This document shows, piece by piece, positions 38,779-48,553 of a DNA stretch of 64,000 nucleotides. The position numbers and the translations under genes were made by a program. The stretch covers positions 1,922,001-1,986,000 of the forward strand of contig NZ_CP053908.1 of assembly GCF_013256625.1 (NCBI RefSeq), read 5' to 3'. Position 1 is the stretch's first letter; each line of letters opens with the position of its first letter. Source of the DNA: Hymenobacter sp. BRD128 (GTDB lineage: Bacteria > Bacteroidota > Bacteroidia > Cytophagales > Hymenobacteraceae). The notes under the pieces are model-generated. The model was not told the DNA's origin. It ran no database searches and saw only the letters and a program-made list of their open reading frames with translations.

Positions 38779-40245
38779 CTACAAAGTTTGCGCTACTGCC
38801 TGCACGGGCCCCACCTCTACCCTGGCGCCGGCCAGAAACTCGCCGTACCAGCGGCCCGAGTCTTTCACGGTACGCTCCTGGGTTTCGTAATCGACGTGCA
38901 CCAGGCCGAAGCGCGGCCGGTAGCCCTCGGCCCACTCGAAGTTGTCGGTGAAGCTCCACGGAAAATAGCCATTGACCCGGATGCCCTCGCGGCGGGCGCG
39001 CAACACCTGCCCGATGGCCGCCTGGAGGTAGGCTAGCCGGGCGGCATCGGGCACGCGGCCGCCGGCCGGCTGGTCGGCAAAGGCCGCGCCCGATTCCGTG
39101 ATAACCAGCTCGGGCGCGCCGGGGTAGGCGGCGTACTGTTTTAGCATCTGGTAAACCGATTCGGGATAGACTTCCCAGCCCATTTCGGTGGTGGGCACGC
39201 CGCGCTTGGCGGCCGGCACCAGCGCCGCGCCGATGAGCGGCAGCCAGGGGGCAGCGCGCACCACCTCACGAGTGTAGTTCTGCACGCCCCAGAAATCGAA
39301 GGCGAACTTCTGGCGCTCGGCGTCGCCGGGCTTGTGGTAGCGGCGCAGCAGCCAGCCCAGCGTGGGCAGCTCGGCCGTGGGGTAGCCCAGGCCCAGCGCG
39401 GGCTCCACAAAAAAGCGGTTGAGCACCGCATCGACGCGGCGCGCGGCGGCCTCGCTGGGGCCGTGGCCCGGTCGGGCGGGCGCCACGTAGGAGCACGAAA
39501 ACGTGGTGCCGATGCGCGCCGCGCCCGGCAGCGCCGCCCGCAGCGCCCGGCCGCCCTCGGCCTGGGCGAGGGTGGCGTGGTGGGCCGCCGCCAGAAAGCC
39601 CGGCAGGCTGCGCCGCCCCGGCGCGTGAATACCCAGCGCATGCCCCGCACCCACGAACACCATCGGCTCGTTGAGCACCATCCAGTGCGCCACGCGGTCG
39701 CCGAGGCGGCGGGCCAGCACCTGGGCGTAGTCGGCCAGCCAATCGACCACGGCGCGGTTGGCCCAGCCGCCGCGCTGCTGTAAGGCCAGCGGCAAATCCC
39801 AGTGGTACACCGTGAGCCAGGGGCGCAGGTCGCGCTCCAGGCAGGCATCCACGAGGCGGTCGTAGAAATCGAGCCCGCGCCGGTTCACGGCGCCCACGCC
39901 CTCGGGCAGCACCCTAGCCCAGGACGCGGAAAAGCGAAAATCAGTGAGCCCCAGGCCCTGGGCCAGGTCTAAATCCTGCTCGTAGCGGGTAAAAAAATCG
40001 GTACCCACCCGCGCGTGCTCACCCCGCGCAATGGCCTTGGGCCGGCGCGTAAACTCATCCCAGATGCTCGGGCCCTTGCCCTGCTGCTGCCAGGCGCCCT
40101 CCACCTGGTAGGCCGCGCAGGCCGCGCCCCAGTGAAAATCGGGTCCAAAATCGGCCCGGGCGTAGGTAGCGGGCGTAGTGGCCGGGAAAAAGGCCGGCGG
40201 CAGCGCCAGCGGGCGCTGAATAGTCAGAATAGAATCGTCGGGCAT
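38779..40245 (-). CDS. GH1 family beta-glucosidase
   Basis: A 488-residue cytoplasmic glycoside hydrolase of family 1. The catalytic acid/base Glu193 is in 'VLNEPMVF' and the nucleophile Glu384 in 'VITESGAAF'; 'TVYHWDLP' and the C-terminal 'WSFTDNFEWAEGYRPRFGL' are further signatures. The start at 40245 ('MPDDSILT') fits better than the 20-residue extension. It probably hydrolyses beta-linked glucosides or galactosides imported as oligosaccharides. Confidence 0.95.
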   Translation of the reverse strand: MPDDSILTIQRPLALPPAFFPATTPATYARADFGPDFHWGAACAAYQVEGAWQQQGKGPSIWDEFTRRPKAIARGEHARVGTDFFTRYEQDLDLAQGLGLTDFRFSASWARVLPEGVGAVNRRGLDFYDRLVDACLERDLRPWLTVYHWDLPLALQQRGGWANRAVVDWLADYAQVLARRLGDRVAHWMVLNEPMVFVGAGHALGIHAPGRRSLPGFLAAAHHATLAQAEGGRALRAALPGAARIGTTFSCSYVAPARPGHGPSEAAARRVDAVLNRFFVEPALGLGYPTAELPTLGWLLRRYHKPGDAERQKFAFDFWGVQNYTREVVRAAPWLPLIGAALVPAAKRGVPTTEMGWEVYPESVYQMLKQYAAYPGAPELVITESGAAFADQPAGGRVPDAARLAYLQAAIGQVLRARREGIRVNGYFPWSFTDNFEWAEGYRPRFGLVHVDYETQERTVKDSGRWYGEFLAGARVEVGPVQAVAQTL

Positions 40246-40386
40246 CAAACTACTAGCATACAGGCAGAAGCGCAACCTTGCGCGCCCCTTTGTTGAACAG
40301 CTCACCGGGAGCCGCTAAATCTAACTAACACTCCTGGGCGCAGGGCAAACAACGCCGCGCCGCAAAGAGTGGCGGCGCTACCCTGG

Positions 40387-41409
40387 CTAGGCCATTTTTT
40401 TCAGTCCCAGCTGCTCGGCCAGCAGCTGGTCGAGCACCGCGCCGGTGCGGTCGGGGTAGTCTACGGCTACCGGCTGGCCGCGGTGCAGCCAGTCGTCGAG
40501 GTAGTCGAGGTGCTTGTCTTTGAGGCCCCGTACCACGGGCACGCCCATTTCGGCCAGGGCGGCGGCGTTGCACTGCTGCTCGTATTGCTGCTTCATGGGC
40601 ACCACGGCCAGCTTTTTGCCCAGGTACAGCGTTTCGGCGGGCGTTTCGAAGCCGGCGCCGCAGAGCACGCCGTGGGCATGGGCCAGGCTTTGCAGAAAGT
40701 CGCCGCCGCTCACCGGCCACACCCGCACGTTGCCGTGCACGGCGGGGTGCTGGCTATGCTTCGAAAACACCTCCCAGCGCACCTTGCGGCTCAGATGGCG
40801 CAGGCGCTTCACCAGCGTTTCCTCGTCAAAGGCCGGCAGGTATACCGTGTAGTGTCCCTCGTCGGCCGGCGTCAGCTCGCGCACCTGCTGCCGGATAACG
40901 GGCGTGCTGATGCCCGGCGCATATTCTTGGAAATGAAACCCATACTGCGCCGTGCTGGGGGCGTAGTGGCGCAGCACGGCCCGGCCGGCGGGGTCCTCGC
41001 GGGCGGGGCGCGGGGCGGCGGGGTGCAGCACAGCGCTTTGGTGGCTCAGGGCCACGCAGGGGCGGTGGCGCAGCCGGCAGGCCCAGGCCGAAACCGGCTC
41101 AAAGTCATTGAGCACCAAATCATAGTGCTCGACGGGCAAGTGGCGAATGTCGTGCACGAACTCCGCCGAGTTGAACTGCCGGAAAGTCTTCACGAAGTTG
41201 ATGCCGCCTTTCTTACCAAACAAAAAGCCCATGCCCCCCACCCGGTAGCGCACCGCAAAAGGCAACGGCAGGTCGGCGGGCGGGCCGCTCACCAGCAGGT
41301 CGAGCTGGCCGCCCAGCGCTGCTACGCGGGCTTGCAACAGGGGCACCACGTCGAGGGCGCGCATGAGGTGGCCATTGCCGGTGCCCTGAATGGCGTAGAG
41401 AATGTTCAT
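40387..41409 (-). CDS. GT-B-fold glycosyltransferase family protein
   Basis: A 340-residue cytoplasmic glycosyltransferase with a GT-B look: 'MNILYAIQGTGNGHLMRAL' at the N-terminus and 'GVLCGAGFETPAETLYLGKKLAVVP' in the nucleotide-sugar domain. It belongs to the MurG/UGT-like group often annotated as glycosyltransferase family protein in Bacteroidota. It follows the LpxH-type phosphatase on the same strand, separated by a long hairpin, so a role in cell-envelope lipid or glycan synthesis is plausible. Confidence 0.88.
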   Translation of the reverse strand: MNILYAIQGTGNGHLMRALDVVPLLQARVAALGGQLDLLVSGPPADLPLPFAVRYRVGGMGFLFGKKGGINFVKTFRQFNSAEFVHDIRHLPVEHYDLVLNDFEPVSAWACRLRHRPCVALSHQSAVLHPAAPRPAREDPAGRAVLRHYAPSTAQYGFHFQEYAPGISTPVIRQQVRELTPADEGHYTVYLPAFDEETLVKRLRHLSRKVRWEVFSKHSQHPAVHGNVRVWPVSGGDFLQSLAHAHGVLCGAGFETPAETLYLGKKLAVVPMKQQYEQQCNAAALAEMGVPVVRGLKDKHLDYLDDWLHRGQPVAVDYPDRTGAVLDQLLAEQLGLKKMA

Positions 41410-41422
41410 GCTTCGGTGAGGT

Positions 41423-41487
41423 AAGAGGTAGGAATGAGGCAGTAAGAATTACCACGCGCAATTCTTACTGCCTCATTCCTACCTCTT
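41423..41487. repeat. 28-bp perfect inverted repeat between two envelope genes
   Basis: Arms 41423-41450 and 41460-41487 are perfectly complementary with a 9-base loop. The right arm touches the stop codon of the phosphatase gene. It may end or attenuate transcription into the glycosyltransferase gene, or protect the upstream mRNA. Confidence 0.88.
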
Positions 41488-42373
41488 CATTTTAACTTAA
41501 ACTCGGCCAGCAGCCCCGCGAGCAGCGCGGCGGGCGCGGCATCGGCGGCTAGCTCGTCGGCTTCGGGCGCCTCGGTAGCGGCGCCGGGCTGGGCCAGCAT
41601 GCGCGGGTCGTCGGCGTAGCGGTAGAGGGTCCAGCCAGCCTCGGCAGTGTATTCGAGGGCGGTGAGGTTTTCAACCCAGTCGCCCGAATTCAAATAAGTT
41701 ACTTCCCCTGCGGCGTGGCCAGGGTCTTGATTTCGGGCTGGTGAATGTGGCCGCAGGCCACGTAGCGGTAGCCCTGGTCGGCGGCAATGGTAGCGGCCGT
41801 CTGCTCGAAGTCGCTGACCAGACTCACGGCGCTTTTCACCCGGTTTTTCACGGCCTTCGACAGGGCCACCTTGGGCCGGCCTAGCTTTTGCAAGCCAAAA
41901 TTAACCAGCCGGTTAAGCAAAATCAGCAGGTCGTAGCCCTTGCCGCCGAGCTTGGCTAGCCAGCGCGCGTGCCGCATACTCACGTCGAATACGTCGCCGT
42001 GAAACAGCCAGGTGCGGCCGTGGGGCAGGTCGAGCACCAGCTTGTTATCGAGCTGAAAATGACCCAGCTTGAGGCCCGCAAACTTGCGCAGCAGCTCGTC
42101 GTGGTTGCCGGTGAGGTAGTAGATGCGAGTACCCTTGGCCGCTAGCCCCGCCAGGTAGCGCACCACCCGCATGTGCGAAGCTGGCCAGTAATTCTTCGAA
42201 AACTGCCAGATATCAACAATATCGCCGTTGAGCACCAGCAATTTGGGCTTGATACTCTTGAGGTAGCGCAGCAGCTCGGGCGCGTGGCAGCCGTAGGTGC
42301 CCAGGTGCACGTCGCTGATTACGGCCACCGCCAGGCGACGCTTTTTGGGTGGGCGCGGGGCTGGGGTACTCAT
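41487..42373 (-). pseudogene. LpxH-like metallophosphatase, frame broken in a C4 run
   Basis: A calcineurin-fold phosphatase like UDP-2,3-diacylglucosamine diphosphatase (lipid A pathway). It has 'ISDVHLGT', 'VLNGDIVDIW', 'TGNHDE', 'FHGD' and 'GHIHQPEI'. The main frame stops just after 'TPQGK'; one extra base in the run 41705-41708 continues into 'EVTYLNSGDWVENLTALEY', the standard family ending, and gives a 295-residue protein. All catalytic residues lie before the break. The ATG at 42373 overlaps the TGA of the upstream small gene (ATGA), suggesting coupled translation. Confidence 0.87.
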
Positions 42374-42615
42374 GCGGCAGAAGAATAAGGCAGCCGGGGG
42401 TAGCTCGGGCACAAACGCGGCTTGGGGCGGCGCGGCTTGGTCGGCGGGCCGTGGCTAGGGTCGCGCGCGACCGCGCCGCCCAGGGCCGGGCGCAGGCTGC
42501 GCCGCAGCCACCACCCCAGCGCCAGCCACCAGCCCAGCGCCACCAGCCACCGCAGCCCCGCGCTAGTCGGCTGCCAGTCCAATAAGAAACGCCTGGTTTC
42601 CGCGAGTTTTAGCAT
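42370..42615 (-). CDS. Small predicted membrane protein upstream of the phosphatase
   Basis: An 81-residue frame with one hydrophobic helix ('WLVALGWWLALGWWL') followed by a basic Pro-rich tail. No family was recognised. The stop TGA overlaps the phosphatase start ATG by the classical ATGA arrangement, which supports translation. Its Arg/Pro-rich tail could, however, be an artefact of GC-rich DNA, so it is a moderate call. Confidence 0.4.
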   Translation of the reverse strand: MLKLAETRRFLLDWQPTSAGLRWLVALGWWLALGWWLRRSLRPALGGAVARDPSHGPPTKPRRPKPRLCPSYPRLPYSSAA

Positions 42616-42790
42616 GCCTCAAAGCTCGTGGCGGTATATAAAGCCGACGTTACGGGCGCGTTACATTTCCGTCACTATTCGGGCCAGAAGGCATTATCGG
42701 CGGGAAAATACCGGGCATTTGCGCTGGCCTGCCGTTCTTTGTACCGAGCGTTCTGCTGCGCTATTCAGGTTACTTTATTTTCTTACAAAA

Positions 42791-43363
42791 ATGCAATTTT
42801 CTACTACGCTACGCACCGGTTTGATTTTCGCCCTGCTAGGGGTAGCGGCGGCGCACGCCCAAAGCCCCGCTGGCCCGGCCCGCAAGCGCTACCTCTTTGC
42901 CCAGAAAAATCCCGAATGCCCGGTAGTGGCTAATATTACCAAAAACACCGACGAAGATGCCGACATCACGGGTACCTACACCCACGTGTGCTACCGCTCG
43001 GCGGAGGAAATGCAGGCCGAAATCAGCGAGCTGCGCAAGATTCACGACTGGGCCGACTCGACCTACCAGCGTCGGCTAAGGGCCGTACCGGCCGGCGGGG
43101 CGCTAGTGCTCGACATTCGCCGCCAGGGCGCCAAAAACGCCGACCCGTCGCTGCTTACCCTTTCGGCCCGCACCAAGGATGGCAAGGAGGTTTTCGCGAC
43201 CACGCCCAAGCCCGGCACGGGCCGCTTCTACGGCCGCGACCTGTACCAGAATCATCAGCTGGTGCCCTTCATTAAGCTCGACCCGGCCGCCGGTCCGCTC
43301 ACGCTGGTGATAACCGACACGCGCCTGCGCCAGCAGTTTGAGTACCAACTGACGCCGCAGTAG
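42791..43363 (+). CDS. Secreted hypothetical protein
   Basis: A 190-residue protein with a clear Sec signal ('IFALLGVAAAHAQ', cleavage near residue 24). The mature part is hydrophilic, has two Cys ('NPECPVV' and 'THVCYRSA') that could form a disulfide, and ends '...QFEYQLTPQ'. No family was recognised. The Met at 42791 is chosen because the signal peptide begins there; the much longer upstream open frame is antisense to the small membrane gene and unlikely. Confidence 0.75.
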   Translation: MQFSTTLRTGLIFALLGVAAAHAQSPAGPARKRYLFAQKNPECPVVANITKNTDEDADITGTYTHVCYRSAEEMQAEISELRKIHDWADSTYQRRLRAVPAGGALVLDIRRQGAKNADPSLLTLSARTKDGKEVFATTPKPGTGRFYGRDLYQNHQLVPFIKLDPAAGPLTLVITDTRLRQQFEYQLTPQ

Positions 43364-43378
43364 GCCCATCTATTTGTT

Positions 43379-43417
43379 ATTGCGAGCGCAACGCAGCGGA
43401 GCGCGGCAATGACGGGC
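43379..43417. repeat. REP-like ATTGCGAGC repeat
   Basis: ATTGCGAGCGCAACGCAGCG continues to GCGGCAATGAC; the ATTGC/GCAAT ends are inverted. Similar short palindromic elements are dispersed in many genomes. It lies between two convergent genes. Confidence 0.6.
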
Positions 43418-43442
43418 GTTTTCTTAGGCTGCCACTACGTAT

Positions 43443-43961
43443 TCATGGCTTATGCAGCTGCGCCCACTGCACGGCCAGCATCGTTTTGGCGTCCTGAATC
43501 TTCTCTTCGGCTAGCTGTTCGCGCGTGAGGTGGATGATTTCCAACTGCTCATGCTCTTCGGCTAGCCCGCCGCCGGGGCCAGTCTGGCGGCTCACCTCGG
43601 CGTAGTACACGGCAATGGTTTCGGCGCTGGTGCCGGGCGAGGGCCACATGGTCACAATCGCGGTCAGCTGGTCGATGTCGTAGCCCAGCTCTTCGTGAAT
43701 TTCGCGGCGCACGGCCGCTTCGGGGCTTTCGCCCTGGTCAATCATGCCAGCCGCGATTTCCAGCAACTCGCGCTCGGCCCCCACCCGAAACTGCCGGGTA
43801 AACACGTACTGCTGCTGCTGGGTATCGAAGACGAGCGCGGCCACGGCGTGGCCGGGAGCAAACTGCTCGCGGGGTAATTCTTCGCCCTGTTGGGTTTTAA
43901 CAGTGAGCTTGTTGAGCTTAAAATGGCCGTCGTAGGCGCGCTCGCGGTGAACTATCTGCAT
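43443..43961 (-). CDS. NUDIX hydrolase, ADP-ribose pyrophosphatase-like
   Basis: A 172-residue NUDIX hydrolase. The NUDIX box is intact: 'GMIDQGESPEAAVRREIHEE' continuing into 'LGY'. The N-terminal 'VHRERAYDGHFKLNKLTV' and the 'YVFTRQFRVG' strand match the ADP-sugar pyrophosphatase subgroup. The Met at 43961 is preferred to the longer frame. It likely hydrolyses ADP-ribose or similar nucleotide sugars in the cytoplasm. Confidence 0.92.
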   Translation of the reverse strand: MQIVHRERAYDGHFKLNKLTVKTQQGEELPREQFAPGHAVAALVFDTQQQQYVFTRQFRVGAERELLEIAAGMIDQGESPEAAVRREIHEELGYDIDQLTAIVTMWPSPGTSAETIAVYYAEVSRQTGPGGGLAEEHEQLEIIHLTREQLAEEKIQDAKTMLAVQWAQLHKP

Positions 43962-43980
43962 GGCTTGGAGATTTAAGCGG

Positions 43981-43988
43981 TACCTTTG
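43981..43988 (+). promoter_or_regulatory. Consensus -7 box TACCTTTG, possibly for the DEAD-box helicase
   Basis: A perfect TAnnTTTG box 181 bp before the helicase ATG at 44170. If used, the mRNA would have a leader of about 175 bases, as is common for cold-inducible helicases; this last point is inference. Confidence 0.4.
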
Positions 43989-44169
43989 CCGCCGAAGGCA
44001 GCCTGGCAATCGGACCAGCTGCTGGCCGTGCGTATACGGCTACTGGCCCGCCGCGTCGTGAGTTTGTGCGTGCGGCACGGGTTTTCCCCTTTTATTTTCC
44101 TGTATTTGCGAAGGCAGCCGATGGCCTCCGCCCCGGCCACCACCCACCGGGCGGGTGGCTCCCATCTTC

Positions 44170-45615
<1,446 letters not shown>

Positions 45616-45676
45616 CGCCCTTTCTGCCGCTATTAACCCTCGCTAGGGTATAATGGCCTAATGACCGGGCCTCCGG

Positions 45677-45725
45677 TATTCCGGTAGCGGCGCTTCATTA
45701 GAAGCGCCGCTACCGGAATATTTTT
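45677..45725. terminator. 20-bp stem terminator
   Basis: TATTCCGGTAGCGGCGCTTC and GAAGCGCCGCTACCGGAATA are perfect inverted copies around ATTA, followed by TTTTT. It lies after the helicase gene. The arms may also belong to a dispersed palindromic family. Confidence 0.92.
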
Positions 45726-45813
45726 GCCCTGAGGAAACAAAAACCATTCGGGAAGGCTTCTCTGAGTGGTTATTTGTTACTAGTTTAACGCTGTTTTCCT
45801 GGCCCCTAGCATC

Positions 45814-46293
45814 ATGACTTCCCGCGCTTCCCTTCCGCTTATTCAGGCCCTGCGCAACACGGCCCGCCGCTTGGCCGCCGAGGCTCCATATCAATGGGGC
45901 CACATGGGCAGCTGCAACTGCGGCCACCTGGCCCAAACCATCACGCGCCTCACCAAGGCCGAAATTCACGCCCAGGCCCTGCAACGCTACGGCGACTGGG
46001 AACGCCAGCTCGTGGACTACTGCCCCACTAGCGGCCTACCCTTCGACCAGACGATTGACGAAATGCTGGCGCTAGGCTTCTCGCGCGAAGACCTCACCCA
46101 CCTCGAAAAGCTCGGCGACCCGGCCGTGCGCCACGCCATCCCATTTGAGCGCCGCAACGCCCTGCGCCACAACCAACGCGACGACGTGGTGCTCTACCTG
46201 CGCACCTGGGCCGACTTACTGGAGCAGCAAGTACTGGCAGGGCTTCCCCTACCCAGCCTAACCGAGCCAATGCTGGCTAGCCTGGACGCCTAG
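45814..46293 (+). CDS. Conserved-looking hypothetical protein
   Basis: A 159-residue soluble, mostly helical protein. A 'WGHMGSCNCGHLAQTIT' segment (two Cys and two His close together) suggests a metal site. The C-terminal half contains 'HAIPFERRNALRHNQRDDVVLYLRTWADLLE'-like helices. I recall similar proteins as hypothetical in Cytophagales, but no named family. The gene is flanked by strong terminators on both sides, so it is a single-gene unit. Confidence 0.72.
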   Translation: MTSRASLPLIQALRNTARRLAAEAPYQWGHMGSCNCGHLAQTITRLTKAEIHAQALQRYGDWERQLVDYCPTSGLPFDQTIDEMLALGFSREDLTHLEKLGDPAVRHAIPFERRNALRHNQRDDVVLYLRTWADLLEQQVLAGLPLPSLTEPMLASLDA

Positions 46294-46309
46294 TTCCGTA
46301 TTCTTTACC

Positions 46310-46356
46310 AAGCAAAAGCCCCGGCTACGCACGTTGCGTAGCCGGGGCTTTTGCTT
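46310..46356. terminator. Perfect 22-bp stem terminator
   Basis: AAGCAAAAGCCCCGGCTACG(CA) pairs perfectly with its inverse after a CGT loop. A-rich and T-rich flanks allow function in both directions between convergent genes. Confidence 0.92.
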
Positions 46357-46399
46357 GAAGCAGGTCGGTACTGGGAACAAAGTCAGTGCTGACCGATGC

Positions 46400-46576
46400 T
46401 TAATAGTTGACGTTGCTTCGCTGTGCCTCGCGGTACATCTCAGTGCGGTGCGCCCGCTTATAGGCAGCGTCGGCGTTGGGGTCTTTCTCCGCGTCGGGGG
46501 CCGTGGTGCAGGCAGCGGTCAGAAACAGGGCCGCGCTGGCGGCCAGCAGCAGGGAGTAGGTGCGCAAGCTTTTCAT
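46400..46576 (-). CDS. Small lipoprotein, 58 residues
   Basis: A short gene starting at ATG 46576. The protein has a lipoprotein signal 'LLLAASAALFLTAAC' with the lipid-accepting Cys23, then a charged tail ('DAEKDPNADAAYKRAHRTEM') ending 'SNVNY'. Similar very small lipoproteins occur in Bacteroidota. A TACCTTCG box (46581-46588) ends only 4 bases before the ATG, suggesting a leaderless mRNA. No family was recognised. Confidence 0.75.
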   Translation of the reverse strand: MKSLRTYSLLLAASAALFLTAACTTAPDAEKDPNADAAYKRAHRTEMYREAQRSNVNY

Positions 46577-46580
46577 GCCG

Positions 46581-46588
46581 CGAAGGTA
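46581..46588 (-). promoter_or_regulatory. -7-like box directly before a start codon
   Basis: TACCTTCG on the minus strand, 4 bases before the ATG at 46576. With a normal start distance the mRNA would begin at or next to the ATG. Confidence 0.45.
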
Positions 46589-47517
46589 AGGCCCACCGGC
46601 CTTACGCAGAAAGCTATTTCCCGCATATTTCTCTAAAGTCTACCCGTTGCCTATCCCACTCTGGCCGCTGCCAGCCACCTTTTGCCTGCTTAGTTGGCGC
46701 TGCTCATTCGGATGCCAATACCCCGGAAGCCGCATTTACATTTGACAAATGGGGTCTCTGACCTTACTCAACCAGCCTGCGGGCGACCAGCTGCGCAGGC
46801 CAAATAAGTTGTCTTAAAGCCGCTAAAAAGCTAGCTGCACTAGCTGAGCCTAAAGGCGTTCCTAACTGCTACATCTCCCTGGCCAACCGTTCTCCTTTGG
46901 ATGGACAGGCGCTCCTGGCCCCGAGCAGGTCTTTACCTTTTACGCTATAAGCTAGTGGCAATCCTTTTAGCACCGCTCCTCGTGTGCGTCAGCAATCAAA
47001 CCGCAATCGCCTAACATGAATAAAAAAATAATGACGCCTTAAGCAATAAGGCCAAAAAACACTTCACAAATACTTGCATCTACTTAGTATTACTTCTTGA
47101 AAACAAGAGTTTTATGTGATTAAATTTTGCCTAATCAATCTTTCCGGACAATAAGGAAAAATAATTTTGCTTTTCCAATAAAATAACTCAAACCAATCGA
47201 GCCTTGCGAGTCACCTCTCAGCATTCAAAAAGCTGTTTAAAAGCCATCTCATTGAATCGATGTAAATTGCACTTTTACGGAAAGACAGCGGCAAATAAGA
47301 TTAGCCTTCTGCCAGGAGGCTGGTAAGGCAGCTGCTGCTGACAACGAAAAGCTTTTTACTACCTGAATTAGCAGAAAGCGCAGATGCCACGCAACAGCAT
47401 GGGTAGTTAGGCAACATCGCAACGCCCGCGAAACCTGGATAAGCACAGGTAATCGCGGGCGTTGGAGGTGGTGCGTTGCGGCTGATTATTCAGGCGCCAC
47501 TTATCCGGTATCACTCC
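46589..47517. other. Gene-poor, partly AT-rich region
   Basis: About 930 bases without a convincing gene. From about 46990 to 47280 the sequence is markedly AT-rich, unlike the rest of the window. Near 47420-47464 a hairpin (CAACGCCCGCGA/TCGCGGGCGTTG) follows the XRE gene stop and is its likely terminator. A 65-residue minus-strand frame at 47249-47446 lacks convincing protein character. The AT-rich part could hold a small RNA or be a remnant of foreign DNA. Confidence 0.5.
47420..47464 (-). terminator. Hairpin downstream of the XRE gene
   Basis: CAACGCCCGCGA and TCGCGGGCGTTG are perfect inverse copies, with an inner CCTG/CAGG pair. It lies 54 bp beyond the stop at 47518 on the minus strand. 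Confidence 0.6.
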
Positions 47518-48258
47518 TTACTGCTCGGGCTGATAATCGGCAAAGGAACCATCGCGGTAAAAGATGACGATGCGCCGGATAGCCTTACCCGGCTCAGCCA
47601 GCAAAGGCAGCATAGCGGCTTCCGAGACGCTCGGCGTGGCACCTGCGGGGCTGGCTGCGAGTGCGGGTGGTGCAGCGGCTGGCATTGCTGCGGCTGTCAG
47701 TTCACCCGGCGGCAGCAACGGCTCAGCTTTTGGCGGCATAGCCCGGGCGGCCCGGAAGGGCTTGGGGGCGGGCGGGGCGGCAACCAGTGCCGGGCTGGCT
47801 AGGGGTGCCGCCCCTGCGGAAGCAGCAACCACAGTTGTGCCAGGAGTAGCAGGAAGCGTCGCGGGGCTACTATCTTCATTAGGCACCGGTACCGGTTCCG
47901 CAGCCGGAGCAGCAATTGCCGTTGGTACAGCAGCTACTACAGCTACTGGGGGTGCGGTTGCACTCGCTGATGAGGAAGTAGCGGGCTCTTCTGTCGCAAC
48001 TGGTGGGCTAGCCGCCTCATTTGAAGCTATCGGGGGCACCCGGGCATTGGCAGCCAGCATCTCCCCGGTGCCACTGAGCAGCCAGGGCAATGCTATTTCC
48101 GGAAAAGCACTGATAATGCGCTGTACTACCTCCAAGCTGGGCTTGTTGCGCTCGCTTAAAATGTGGCTCACGACTGGCCGCCCCACCCCAATAAGGTCGG
48201 CAAATTGGGTTGGAGTAAGGTTTTTATGCTCTAACAGCTCTCTAATGCGGGTTACCAT
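47518..48258 (-). CDS. XRE-family regulator with long Ala/Pro linker
   Basis: A 246-residue protein. Residues 1-65 form a Cro/C1-type helix-turn-helix ('LTPTQFADLIGVGRPVVSHILSERNKPS'). About 140 residues of Ala/Pro/Val low-complexity sequence follow, and a short C-terminal module 'RRIVIFYRDGSFADYQPE' looks conserved. Such proteins with an HTH and a small 'IVIFY.DG.F' ending are known in Bacteroidota, with unknown targets. A CACA..TGTG palindrome 17 bp upstream may be its own operator. Confidence 0.85.
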   Translation of the reverse strand: MVTRIRELLEHKNLTPTQFADLIGVGRPVVSHILSERNKPSLEVVQRIISAFPEIALPWLLSGTGEMLAANARVPPIASNEAASPPVATEEPATSSSASATAPPVAVVAAVPTAIAAPAAEPVPVPNEDSSPATLPATPGTTVVAASAGAAPLASPALVAAPPAPKPFRAARAMPPKAEPLLPPGELTAAAMPAAAPPALAASPAGATPSVSEAAMLPLLAEPGKAIRRIVIFYRDGSFADYQPEQ

Positions 48259-48274
48259 ACAAAGTAAATGACTT

Positions 48275-48284
48275 CACAAATGTG
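48275..48284. promoter_or_regulatory. Possible operator CACAAATGTG
   Basis: A 10-base inverted repeat (CACA-AA-TGTG) lies between two TACTTTG boxes (minus strand, 48260-48266 and 48285-48291) just upstream of the XRE gene. A second inverted repeat, GTGTAGCTTACAC, lies at 48346-48358. Either could be the autoregulatory site. Confidence 0.4.
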
Positions 48285-48484
48285 CAAAGTAATTTATGAA
48301 ACTGTGTTTTTCTTCGCTATTTACAAAAGTATTATTATTTTGCTTGTGTAGCTTACACTTGTATTCAATACTTAATTAGCACCTAATCTCCCTCGCCAAA
48401 CTCATTCTAAATACAATTGTAACGCACAACTTAACCATGCCAGACCGGCTTGAATATTCTTTTGCCAGAAGCCCATTTATACAG

Positions 48485-48523
48485 AAAGCGGCCCTGCCAA
48501 GCTATGGCGGGGCCGCTTTTTTT
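48485..48523 (+). terminator. Hairpin with T-tract
   Basis: AAAGCGGCCCTGCC and GGCGGGGCCGCTTT form a stem followed by TTTT on the plus strand. It lies just beyond the stop of the minus-strand L,D-transpeptidase gene. Confidence 0.75.
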
Positions 48524-48553
48524 GCACGTATCTACCGGCTGCCAGGGGCAACC

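Noticed and set aside
40369..41424. 351-residue plus-strand open frame
   Set aside because: Antisense shadow of the glycosyltransferase gene, which has clear family motifs.
46620..46761. Possible gene fragment ending 'FTFDKWGL'
   Set aside because: Short, no start, and it overlaps no recognisable family.
47249..47446. 65-residue minus-strand frame
   Set aside because: Odd composition, no start context and no recognisable motif; likely chance.
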